Assembly: GCA_964035795.1 (NCBI GenBank) | Contig: OZ038325.1 | Coordinates: forward strand, 9,422,875-9,486,874 | DNA from: Pterobdella sp. o SKG-2022 | Taxonomy: Eukaryota > Annelida > Clitellata > Hirudinida > Piscicolidae | Length of the DNA: 64,000 bases | Direction of reading: 5' to 3' | Shown: positions 1 through 10,400 of the stretch, piece after piece | How the letters are laid out: each line of letters opens with the position of its first letter | Numbering within the stretch: the stretch's first letter is position 1 | Made by a program: the position numbers and the translations under genes | Notes under the pieces: generated by a model | What the model was told of the DNA's origin: nothing | Databases searched by the model: none | The model's input: the letters and a program-made list of their open reading frames with translations, nothing else

Positions 1-719
1 CAACGAACACATGTGATCCATCATGTCGCCTCTCAAGAGATCAAATATCAATTTGATTGCCATATAACACTTAGTCAACAATCTTAACTGCACATAAAGC
101 TTGAGATAGCTGTAAAAATAGGGACTTCATTGACTGGGTATAAAGTAATTGATGCTATCATCACCAGAAAAGGAAATAATTGAAAGCTTTTGCATGTTGG
201 TGAAGTTTGAAAGACTTTTGCATCATGAAATATTCAAATTTTTGACGATTTGATTAAAATATGATTTAATTTATGTCGATGTTTATTTGGGGTTGCTTAA
301 GTTATTGTTATCCCACCAAAACAACCCAGTAAAAAACATGCTTGGGTTTTAAGTTTCTAATTAGTTCATTAATTATAAAATGAAACCACTCAACACCATC
401 ATTTTACTCTTCCTCTTTATCATCATCATCATCATCATCATTATCCTCATCCGACTAGTGTCGTCCAACCCTTTTGTTCTTCACCATAATCATCGTGGTT
501 GGTGCATGACTTTTTCCATTTTTTATATTTTTTCCAACTTTTTACAACAATAAGGAGACATTCAATAATGGCGATATATTCAATTGTTAATCGACTCTAA
601 AATTCCTTCATAAGAACAAAGTTTTTAAAAGAAATCTTGTGATTAAGAGCTCACAAAGACGCAAATTTTATTACAAAATCATTCAAACTTCTTGCTTTCC
701 CATTCATCACCGCCTTCAA
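1..719. other. Intergenic AT-rich sequence
   Basis: No exon with a convincing frame or motif is visible. A short cat/atc trinucleotide-like run lies at about 417-445. The segment ends at the 3' tail of a minus-strand SINE. Confidence 0.5.
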
Positions 720-725
720 GGCCTG

Positions 726-911
726 CTATCATGGGCGCGATTTAATACAGTATTTATAAAGCGCTTTTCCTTATCGTTCAAAGCGCTTGCTACAAATATA
801 ATGTAGCGAAAACACACTGTGGAACAGGTGCTAATTGTCAGCCCACACGGGATCGAACCAGGTAATTTAAGATACTTAGTCTAACGCTCTACCGCTGAGC
901 TGTACGGGCAC
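726..911 (-). mobile_element. tRNA-derived SINE, copy 1
   Basis: Read on the minus strand, the element starts with a tRNA-like head. An A-box-like AGCTCAGCGG is followed about 45 bases later by a perfect B box, GGTTCGATCCC. The GCCC/GGGC acceptor ends can still pair, but the anticodon and T stems carry mismatches, so this is not a working tRNA gene. The roughly 110-base body ends in an AT tail containing GCGCTTTATAAATAC. A second full copy at 10245-10400 on the plus strand matches in head, body and tail, which identifies a dispersed family. Tail-only fragments sit elsewhere in the window. Confidence 0.75.
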
Positions 912-1020
912 TTGTAAATGTATAAAATATTAAAAACTAAATCTAAAGAATTAAATTAACTTTGTGAAGCTTTTGAAAACAAAACTTCAACTCTTCCATG
1001 GCTGGCGTCTCTTCGACACC

Positions 1021-1127
1021 TGCTGATAATGGGATGGAGCGGGTTCCAAGCTGATAATGGATGGAGCGAGTCTCAAGCTGATAATGGTATAAAGCTGGTC
1101 CCAAGCTGATAGTGTGATGGAGCGGAG
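1021..1127. repeat. Minisatellite, about 28-bp unit, 3.8 copies
   Basis: Units begin gctgataatgg and end gggttccaa, with variants, at about 1021, 1050, 1077 and 1105. Unit lengths are 29, 27, 28 and about 22 bases. A short open frame crosses it but shows no coding signs. Confidence 0.75.
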
Positions 1128-1214
1128 TGATTTAATTAAGACCTCTGTCATGAATTTTTGTCGTTTTAATTCACTTTTTTGAGCATTTGCGACACTTGAC
1201 AATAATTTTTCCAA

Positions 1215-2731
1215 TAAAGAGTCTATTTAGTTAATAGCTATTTCATCTTTCTTTTGATGTTTTTTAGTTGTTTTTAAAACTCAATTTATTCGACATCTAT
1301 ATTTTTTGTGTAGTTGACTTGAAGACGATTTGAATCTTATTCTTAATAATTTTTTGACTATAACTACTATAAATAAATTGTGTAAATCCCAAAATAGACG
1401 TGTTATTTTATGGAATTATTTTTTTGATATTTCACACAGGTATGTATAAAAAGGCATATTTTGCTAGCTCCTAATGAAAAAGTTTTTCGGGATGATGGAT
1501 TTAAATTTTTCGGAACAATAGATTAGAAGTTTGGAAAATAGCAAAAAAAAACTTGATAAACCCAAAAGATTTTTGAAAATAAAAAATTATCTAGGAAAGT
1601 TTGCTCAATAGAAGCTTGCAGGCTTTATTAAAGATTTCTGCAATTGAAAGGAATTTTGAAAACTCAGTTTTTTTTAATGCAAAAAACTGTTCAATGGAAT
1701 TAAGAATACGCTTTTTAAGGATAATTCCAAAACATTTGAATATTCATCCAAAAAACTAAAATTAGGAAAAGTTTTTATTTAAATTTTGAAACTCACTGAA
1801 ACTTTTTTTGAAAAAATTAATTCTAAAATATAATAATAACTAGTTCATGTTATTATTATATTTTAGAATTAAATTAAACTCTAGTTCATGAGTTTTTTCA
1901 AACTGAAACTTTCATAACAATTGAACTTCATTTCAAATTTTGAAGCACATTCTTTAGGAATATTTTTGTGAGATCATATTCAAGCCTAGTTGTGTCGACC
2001 CTATGAAATCATTTTAAAATTTTTTTCTCCAATGATACAAGTTCCATGGAGCAAGGACGACAGAGCTTGAAGTTTTAAAAACTTAATTTTTTTATTTATG
2101 AACTGAATTAATTTTTCATGTTTCCCCATACCTCACTCTCGAGCTAGTCTTAAGCTACCCAAGTTTAAAATCATTATTTCAAGTTCTCAACTAGAAAAAA
2201 ATAATATCCATCAAAAATTTGAACATTTAGCCTATATATAAGCGATTATTTTAAACAATTCGAGCATTGGTTTTGAAACCAAGCCACAAGGGTTTGGTGG
2301 CGTGAGTCGTTGCCACATAGGCCATCCGCACCAAAGAAGATAGTAATCCCCAAAGATATAAGGAGGAATAATTTATACAATTAATGAAAAGTTGTAACGT
2401 GTTCAATGCCAATATTTGAAAATTGAACAACTTGGTATTTATTCTTCGACTGTTGAGTTTATTTTTAGTACAGCAAAAATCTCCTTAAAATACATCTGAT
2501 TAAAAAATATATCATTATTAGAATTGTTATTGAATCGATTGAAGATATAATATTATATCATAATAATAGAAGTAGGAAACAGATTAGATAAAATGTAATT
2601 TTTATATAAAAACGAGAAGTTTAGAAACAGAAGAGAGTGCAAAATAATTCAACGGGCTAATAATGTTGATCAACTATCGTGGAGTGTTCATGTTTCAATG
2701 AGGCAAACATCTATTCTCAATCAGATGCCTC
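1215..2731. other. Intergenic AT-rich sequence downstream of the GPCR
   Basis: No supported exon. It contains the hairpin at 1817-1872. It should include the 3' untranslated region of the minus-strand GPCR gene near 2.7 kb. Confidence 0.5.
1817..1872. repeat. Perfect inverted repeat, 24-bp arms, 8-base loop
   Basis: The left arm (1817-1840) and right arm (1849-1872) are exact reverse complements, separated by tagttcat. The arms are almost pure A/T. The string ctagttcatg recurs at about 1881, just outside the right arm. Confidence 0.85.
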
Positions 2732-5700
2732 TCAAACTCGCAAACTAAGGACAATGCAAATGTTCAAAAAAAAACTTTTGAAAAAATTTAAAACTTCACG
2801 CCACTTTGGGAACGTCACGCTTAGACAAAACATTGTTGCAGTCATTATGGATTTATTCAAAACTATTAAAGTTGATAAGGTTTCATTAAAAAACATTTTA
2901 AAATAATTTTCAAACTCACGGAAGTTCTTGTTCATGAAGCCGTAGATGATGGGGTTGAAGGTGCACGAGAAATACTCAAAGACCTTGGCGAGGGCAGAAA
3001 AGACCACCAGAAGCTTAAAATCTTTCTTTGGCATCACTGTCCCTATTGGGTCTTTAACGCACATTTCCTCTATCGATCGGTCGTTGATTTTTTTATTTTT
3101 TATGTTTTCTTTTTCAAAGGTGGTTTGTTTATGGGGGTTAATGCACGTACGTTGAGATGGAAGGTGTTTGCTGTTTAGGGATGTGACGATCACATCAGCA
3201 TGTTGATTCTGTGTTGAGAAGATTCTAGGAAGACTTATTTGCTCATCGTGAAACTCTATACGTTTTGATTTATGTCTCCTTGAAACTTTCCGTCTTTTGA
3301 AACTTTTCGCAGCAGTCTTATCGACATCTTTCTTTGACACGTGTTTTGCGTGTCTTTGTGCATATTTCCTCTTTTTGTTTGCAGTGTGTGGTGGGTGTGA
3401 TGGATGGGGTCTCACGTCATCATCCATTTTGCGCGATTCGAAATTATTATTTTCAAAATTTTTCACAATTCTTCCATTGAAAAACCTTTGGTGAGGGTTT
3501 TTATTACTTTCAAAAGCATCCGTGTCATTTACTTGGTCATATTTATAACTTTCATTGGCATCATTACTTTTTAGCTCTCTCAAATAACTTTCAAAAACAC
3601 ATCTCACTACAACTATATTAGCTTTTACTTTTAAATTCAAATAATGTTTCAAAAAAACCCTCTGACACACGGTATCTTTGACAGAATGGTAGATGAGCAT
3701 GCTATTGGCCACTTTCTCCCTGGATTTGGCGTAGGAGACAGACTGCTGGGCATGAACCAGCTCCATAATGTAGTAAGGAAGCTGGGTGAAAAGGAAGGCC
3801 AGAGAGACGACTAAAGCAATGCGGGTCATGGCCACACTTGGTCGTTTTCGAAGGCCTCTGAAGTTAGCGGCAGTAGTGTTGTTGTATCCCTCGATACTCA
3901 TGGTTGGCTCGTGTACCATGGATCGTTTGAATGTCGGTGTTTTTAGTATGTGTCTCAGTCGAATGGCTAGGGCAATGTAGATGAATACGATGAGAACGAA
4001 GGGAACGCAAAAACCTAACGCGAAGTGGATGCTGGTGATGATGAAGAGGGAATAGTCTGACATAAGCCACCTGCAATGTGATACGCTCTTGTGCTCTCTT
4101 GGTCGGTTCTTTACGATTTTTGTGATGTTTTTGACGCTATTGAGCTTTTGTATTAGAATTTTAAACATGCGGCAAGTTACTTGCTCGATGTCGGAGGTTT
4201 TGTTGGTGGTTTGTGGATGTGAAACGAGGGACTTCGGGAAATCCCTTATTTCATTTGTGAAAGAAAAAAATTGTTCGTTGTAAAAATTGGAATCATCAGG
4301 GAAGCACAACTTGAGGTAAGGCTCAAAGTGTTTTTTAAAAGCTAGAGAAGGCTGATTCACTAAGCACTGGTCTTTTGAGTCTTTTTTCGTCAACACCACT
4401 ACATCCGCGTAAAACCAGTAAGGGAAGGTGAGTGCGATCGATACAATCCATAACGTTACACACACGATCACTCCAATCTTGGGGGTCCTGTACCTCGCTG
4501 CTTCTCTGAAACTAGCGACATAACGGTCGAAGGAGAGAGCCACTAGCGTGTAGACACTTACAAGCTTGTTCGTTTCTCTCGCGCCATAGAAGAATTTACA
4601 ACCTAAAGAATAAAAAGGCCAGTTCGTTTCGTGGATGACATAGCATACGATGGGTAGTGTTGAGACGAGGAGAAGGTCAGAGACTGAAAGATTCAGAAGG
4701 TACCTGCTGCACGCCAGCATGCTGGATTGGCTTCCTTTCGAGATTTTGTGGCGGTTTTTGAGGATGAAGAAAAGGACCTTGATGAAAAGTAAGTTGCCAA
4801 CGCAGCCCAGAACAAAGGCAGTGGAGTATGTGACGATAATAATGACCTTTGAGCTCTCTGCCCCTGTGGCTTTGTACTGCTCATCATCTTCATACTCCTC
4901 CTCCTCCTCCTCATCCTCCACGCCACTTTTTTGGCATTCTAAGTTATTTGTTTTCTCATTATGAGTGTCATTTTTAATTTTTTGCTCCAAGATGGTTATA
5001 TTAGTGTTGCTTTTCATTAGAAGCTCATACATTTGGTCGCTACCATCACCAACATAATTCTCAGTTACTTTTGCACTCTCGTGTCTATTTATATTATCAT
5101 TAGTTGTGATGAACTTTATTTCACGTTTTATCGCCATATTTTTTGCTTTTAGAGCCTTCGAAATTTGAATATTTTTATTTAAATGCTCGTTGAGCTCTCG
5201 TTTTATACGCTTCTCGTTAGAATTTGATTTTAAAAGATTGAGTTCGTTAGTAATATTAATAGCAACATTTGAGAAAAGTTTTGAAAAATTTATTCTCTCA
5301 TTTACGGTCTTTTTATCGTTCTCACTAATCTTGTCGGTCATCTTTAAATCACATGGAATCACCGCTTCCTTTTCCGCTTTATTGAATTTGCACCGGCATA
5401 TATTTTTTGAAAGAATTTTTCCGAAAGTTTTCATTGAAGTGGGCTGAGACAACGAGTAGATTAAATTGCCAAGTACATAAAAATAAGAATTCATTGGACG
5501 TTTCATACATTCTAAGAAAGTTGTACCAGCAAAATATCTCATTCTACTCGAACTTTTAAATTGTGGCAGATTGAATGTATTAATCTTATTAAAATATATC
5601 TTTGTAGTTACTTCCCTAAAAGTCTCATTGCAAAAGTGCTGGAGTGGCGTTCTTGAGAATAACACCACATGATGAAATTTCTTTTTATCATGTGAGGGCG

Positions 5701-6769
5701 TTATCACACACACTCTCCTATAACTATTCCTTATCTGATGAGCGCAATTTGTTAAACTCTTTGAGGTTGCCCATACAATGCAATCAGGGTGGGTTGAGGA
5801 GATTGATTCACAGTATGTGGGCATGTTAGTGGAGGGTTGGCCCGTGTTTTTGTTGGCCAGTTTAAGGTGACGGTGGTTATCACTACATTTCAGGATCAGT
5901 GTGGGTTTATGGCTGTGCACTCTTTGAGACGTTCTAAATTGCTTTTTGAGAGATAAAATTAAGTTTTTTAAAAGTTTTTTAAACCTGCCAGACACGAAGG
6001 AGGTTGCTAAAATGAAACATTTTCTTTTTGTTCTCTTTTTATTTTCTTCCCAGCTCTTTGTGAACACAAGATTTAAACGAAAAAGATAAATTCGACGCTT
6101 TAAAAAGGGGTTTTCAATCAAACCTTTAAATCTTAACGGACTTCTCCGAGGGACATAAGCTCCATTAATAAACGACTCAAGAGTCGACGACAAAAGTTCA
6201 AAGAGATGTGGTGGTTTTGTGTGTATGAGGTTGGAGTCTCTTTTGTTCAAAGCCGTACAATTCACAGTGTTCCTATCTATATGATTGCTTGATTTCATAG
6301 CCTTTTTGAAAACTACTCGTACTGTTTTTCTTCCGTGGCTGCTCTTTCGAATTCCTTGTTTGCGTGGTGTTAGACACTTAATTTCAACATGAGAGTTTCC
6401 CATCAAAAATATTTTCTTTTTGTTCAAATAATCAATGAAACAACAGAGATTTTTTGACTTTTGAAAAAGTACATTTTTCATTTTTTTGAACTTTGTCAGC
6501 TTATCACCATTCACACATCCCTTGTTTGAATGCTCACTTATATTTTTTTTTTCGTAATCTTCAATCCGTTTTCCAACCTTCAACATTTTTCCCTCAACAA
6601 AATCATGTTCTAATGTTTTTGTAAAGTAACTCGAACCAAAGTTTTTTATCAGACCATTAGTCATATTTTGGTGAGTATCTACCAATGAAGTTGCTATGAG
6701 TTTGAGGAAGATAACGATGGCAACGACAGGCCCATCCGTCATTTTTCCTATTCCTGCATTTGTTAACAT
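2732..6769 (-). CDS. Rhodopsin-family peptide-type GPCR with giant N-terminal region
   Basis: One uninterrupted 1345-codon frame. A predicted signal peptide lies at residues 11-30; the start could be Met1 or Met10. Residues 31-640 form a Lys/Asn/Ser-rich, weakly Cys-containing region with several N-glycosylation sequons, ending in an acidic Glu run (619-630). The seven-helix domain follows: TM1 641-670; TM2 with NLSVSD, Asp698; WPF in the first extracellular loop; Cys724 at the top of TM3; SFDRYVA at 746-752; TM5 906-938; TM6 with FTQLP in place of the usual CWLP; TM7 with NPIIY at 1272-1276. The second extracellular loop is about 100 residues long and the third about 240, rich in basic residues. 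The helices most resemble somatostatin/allatostatin-C/galanin-type receptors (family knowledge); the ligand is unknown. A GTGAGT string inside the codons for FREF after TM7 could be a splice donor, so the last 50 or so residues are uncertain. Confidence 0.85.
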   Translation of the reverse strand: MLTNAGIGKMTDGPVVAIVIFLKLIATSLVDTHQNMTNGLIKNFGSSYFTKTLEHDFVEGKMLKVGKRIEDYEKKNISEHSNKGCVNGDKLTKFKKMKNVLFQKSKNLCCFIDYLNKKKIFLMGNSHVEIKCLTPRKQGIRKSSHGRKTVRVVFKKAMKSSNHIDRNTVNCTALNKRDSNLIHTKPPHLFELLSSTLESFINGAYVPRRSPLRFKGLIENPFLKRRIYLFRLNLVFTKSWEENKKRTKRKCFILATSFVSGRFKKLLKNLILSLKKQFRTSQRVHSHKPTLILKCSDNHRHLKLANKNTGQPSTNMPTYCESISSTHPDCIVWATSKSLTNCAHQIRNSYRRVCVITPSHDKKKFHHVVLFSRTPLQHFCNETFREVTTKIYFNKINTFNLPQFKSSSRMRYFAGTTFLECMKRPMNSYFYVLGNLIYSLSQPTSMKTFGKILSKNICRCKFNKAEKEAVIPCDLKMTDKISENDKKTVNERINFSKLFSNVAINITNELNLLKSNSNEKRIKRELNEHLNKNIQISKALKAKNMAIKREIKFITTNDNINRHESAKVTENYVGDGSDQMYELLMKSNTNITILEQKIKNDTHNEKTNNLECQKSGVEDEEEEEEYEDDEQYKATGAESSKVIIIVTYSTAFVLGCVGNLLFIKVLFFILKNRHKISKGSQSSMLACSRYLLNLSVSDLLLVSTLPIVCYVIHETNWPFYSLGCKFFYGARETNKLVSVYTLVALSFDRYVASFREAARYRTPKIGVIVCVTLWIVSIALTFPYWFYADVVVLTKKDSKDQCLVNQPSLAFKKHFEPYLKLCFPDDSNFYNEQFFSFTNEIRDFPKSLVSHPQTTNKTSDIEQVTCRMFKILIQKLNSVKNITKIVKNRPREHKSVSHCRWLMSDYSLFIITSIHFALGFCVPFVLIVFIYIALAIRLRHILKTPTFKRSMVHEPTMSIEGYNNTTAANFRGLRKRPSVAMTRIALVVSLAFLFTQLPYYIMELVHAQQSVSYAKSREKVANSMLIYHSVKDTVCQRVFLKHYLNLKVKANIVVVRCVFESYLRELKSNDANESYKYDQVNDTDAFESNKNPHQRFFNGRIVKNFENNNFESRKMDDDVRPHPSHPPHTANKKRKYAQRHAKHVSKKDVDKTAAKSFKRRKVSRRHKSKRIEFHDEQISLPRIFSTQNQHADVIVTSLNSKHLPSQRTCINPHKQTTFEKENIKNKKINDRSIEEMCVKDPIGTVMPKKDFKLLVVFSALAKVFEYFSCTFNPIIYGFMNKNFREFENYFKMFFNETLSTLIVLNKSIMTATMFCLSVTFPKWREVLNFFKSFFLNICIVLSLRV

Positions 6770-9700
6770 AAAGTTAAATAAACTTCATGATATTAATATG
6801 TTGCGCATTATTATTAGTACTTATGGAAAATAGCTTAAAGTGTAAAAAATAAGAGAAAAAAATTAAATACTGAAACCGATGTATCTTTAAACTTTTTTTC
6901 TTAACAATGGAATTTTTTTGATTGAATTTTCTAAACCTAGTTGCAAATGGTAATTTTGACTTCGTTATTTGTCCTAAGGCCCAAAGCCATTTTATTATGC
7001 TTATCGTTTTCTAAAGGCTGTTTAAAATGTTGAAAGAACTGCCAATTTATTTTTTGATTCGCTTTCCGCTTCTTCGTGCTATATTAATGACCTTGACATC
7101 ACATTGAGAACATGGAAATGAAGCGCCAAAAAGTTGAGCTTAGCACTCAATTATTGTCTGATTGCTTATATGAGCTTTGAGTTTCGATAAATTTTGTTGA
7201 GTAGTGTTCAACTATGCCACCCTGAGAACTTGAAATTTCATTCTTAATAACAGAAATAACTTTATTCTTACATATTTTGCATTCAAAATCTCATTCGCTG
7301 AAAGTTTTGTAAACTCTGATTTCAAAATTTTTTACTTTAATATATATCTGCTTAGCATGCTTGTAGTAAGTTTTTTGGTTCTAATAAGAATAATATAATT
7401 TTGAAACTTTGAAAAATCATTTTAAAGTCATTTTTCAGCTCACAACATTTTCAAATAAATTCAATAAATGCATATACAGTCCATTGTTAATGTTTCGTCC
7501 AATTTTTGAGTTTTACCTTCACGAAGCATCCAAAACTGTGAAAAATTCTCTTAAATTTTTGATTTCTCCCAATTTTTCTAGTGTTTTTTTTGCAGTTTTT
7601 CATCAAAAGAAGACACAAAGCAATAGAATCAAGTAGATTCAGCAAAGTGAAAAAGTTACACTTTTAACGAAAAGATTCGCACTTTTAACTAAAAATATTC
7701 AGTCATGTATACAAATCAAATTTTAGGAGCACCCTTTTAACTTATTTTTTGTCAAATATTGGGCGTCGAAACCATCATCTATGAAAAATTTTGGAAAAAT
7801 TTATCAAAAAACTTTATGATAAATCTGAGGTTTTACATGAGGTGATTAATCTCCGTTCTTATTCAAGACTTGTGCCCAAAAGCACACAATAAGATTGATT
7901 TAAAGTATTTTCCACAAAATTGATGTCATTGGAAAATTAAGAGATCAGTAAATTTGAAATAAACGAAGTTCTATTGGACTGTGAAAAATTATTAATTAAG
8001 CTCAGTATCAAGATTAACGTGTGGGAAGAGTGGAAAAGTGAAAATGGTAGATGGAGACTAGAAGTTTTGATTGCCCCAAGGCTTCTTTTGAACGCCCGTA
8101 GTAACGAATTTGTAAACCTAAAAATTTTTTGTTCAAATTAATTTTGCTGTGAACTATTCATATGTTTCACCACCCCAAAGCGATTGTGGTGTTTATAGCA
8201 CTTAACCAACTCTTAAAAACTCAAAATATTACCAAAAATATTCATCATCAATACAATTATTTCTGAATAAAAATTATTTTGGTCTCATCGCTTAGTTCGA
8301 AGCAAGTGCTCTAAAGCTTGCACATGTTATAAATAACCTCAAGCGTTCATTGGTCTTTCAATATATCAAAGGCTTTTCTTAATTTCATTATGTTCAATAA
8401 GAATTCTCGTGGCGTGACTATCTTCCCTCTCCATCGTAACATCCCACATGGAAGCGGTTTAGAAAATCCCTGAGTTATACAAAAAAGCGCTAAAGACGAC
8501 TTTAAATATTTATTTTCGCGAACTAAAAAGTGAAAAATAGCTTGTTGAAAAATGATCAGAGGCATGGAAACTTCAAAAGCCACTTGAGGTTATTTATGGA
8601 GTGTTCTCAAAATATTCTATCATCATTTGATGTCAACATGGCTAAGAGGATGTTGGAAACATTTTGAAAACGTTTTTTTGGCAATGAGTTTTTCATTTTA
8701 AAAAAGCCACTTTCCACATTTTAAACGGTAATTAAACCGACCTTTCAAATTAATTTCAGTTCTATTCTTCTAATGGATTTTTTGAATAAGTAGTGGTATT
8801 AATGCAAAGCTTCAAATTTCTACGGCAACTGTTTCCATTTTTCTCCATTTTTAATTTTTGAGAAACACAATATTTATTCAGGTACAATAACAGAAAAACA
8901 TTAATCGTCAAAAACTCGTAATTATAAGGTAAAAAAGAAAAACAAGATTGGGGTTCGAGACTCTCCCACCCGGTTTGACGTCTGCAGACGGATCCGAGTG
9001 GCATGTGCTTATTGAATAAAGTATATACACGTCATTGCAAAATTGCGCACATGCTATAAAGCAAAAGAAGGAATAGTTTTTGGATCCAGTTTTCAACTAT
9101 TTTGAAGAAAAGATTGTATGAAATTTGGACCATGTATCATTTTAGGAATATGAGGCTAGCAACTTATGTGGGTTATAATTCAGAATTAAGAAATAATGAA
9201 ACTATCACGGATGCAAGTGGCTGGAGAAAAAGGATAAATGGCATCCACTTATGAGAAAATAAAGTTTCAACAAAGCTCCAATAAAGTTATGCATGGCAGT
9301 GATAAGATAGAATCCACAAACGTGGAGTAATTAGATGAGAATGAATGGAAACTTTGAGAAGGACGAAAAGGTAATCGAACAACCTCGAGGAAAACAAAAA
9401 GGTGATTATATGTGGAAAGTGATTATATGTGGCTAAAAAAAACTTTTAAAATGAATTAGGTTTGTAGGCAATAGAACTAAAAATAATACACAAAAACTAA
9501 CATTCCTTCATAAGGTAATTACTTTATTGATAATAGATTAGCAAAAATATCGTAATAGAACAATGAATAGCTGATAAAAACCCGCTGGTTAAGTCAAGAG
9601 ATACCAGGTAGTGATAATACGAGTTCAAACGTTCAACATATCAAAAGCACACCAGAAGAATTAGATTTGGATAATGGAATGAATAAAATGACAAGCAAAA

Positions 9701-10244
9701 ATGCAAGAAGAATGATATTTTTAAATATAAAGTTGAAAAAATGATAATAATTATATAACGCGATAAAAACCTTAACCAGCCGTGTATTGGGAAGTGTTGC
9801 AGAAGGAAAGAACATGAGTTGTTGGGACTGAAAACAATTTCAAAATATTGAAACAGTGGCCCAGTATGTCCCAAAGAAAAATATGGCAAATCATTCATTA
9901 AAGTTTCTGAAAATTTTTCAAAAATTTAATAAAAAAAAATGAAGAAAAAAATCAGTGAGAGAAACAGAAAAAATGTGAAATAACCATGTATATTTAAAAA
10001 GAATAGTTCAAAAAAGCATCTTTTTTGTCTGGTTTTTTCTTAGCACGTGCACTTGGGAGTCTATTTTTCTTTTACCAAATGTTTTCATATGACTCGAATA
10101 TAAAAAAGTATATTTTTAAAGAAAGTTTTAATTATCATCAAGAAAATAACACAAGTTTGGCGCGAATTTTTCCGGAAAAGTGAATTTAAGATTAAATTGA
10201 CAATTCTGCATCACTTTAATACCTTTTGTTGGATCGCATTACTT
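6770..10244. other. Gene-poor AT-rich region upstream of the GPCR
   Basis: The GPCR promoter and any untranslated first exon should lie here but cannot be pointed to. A B-box-like string (GGTTCGAGACTC) at about 8949 has no matching A box. Short open frames, such as one at 8347-8583 on the minus strand, carry no recognisable domain. Confidence 0.45.
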
Positions 10245-10400
10245 AATATTGGCTTGTACGACTTGCTTGCTAGAGCATCAGATTAGTTATTTAAAGTTAC
10301 CAGGTTCGATCCCGTGATCGGCTAATACCTAGGACCTGTTACGCATTGTTTTCTTGCGTTCAATTTGTAGCATGAACTTTGAAATCTAATAAAACATATA
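10245..10400 (+). mobile_element. tRNA-derived SINE, copy 2
   Basis: The same family as the minus-strand copy near 0.8 kb. It has a tRNA-like head with a degraded A box (TGCTAGAGC segment), a B box GGTTCGATCCCGTG, the shared body strings ACCTGTT and ATTTGTAGCA, and an AT tail ending ATATATAAATAAACGCCC. Head, body and tail are collinear with copy 1 despite substitutions, so both are old insertions. Confidence 0.7.

Noticed and set aside
841..911. Functional tRNA gene
   Set aside because: Stems have mismatches, a leucine-type anticodon reading would lack the long variable arm, and the 3' body continues as in the second SINE copy.
3297..5829. Plus-strand frames across the GPCR
   Set aside because: Antisense shadows of a clearly motif-bearing minus-strand frame.
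8347..8583. 78-codon minus-strand frame
   Set aside because: No recognisable domain, splice context or composition shift; length is compatible with chance.
8940..8990. B-box-like GGTTCGAGACTC segment
   Set aside because: No A box at the right distance and no match to the SINE family body; insufficient for a tRNA or SINE call.
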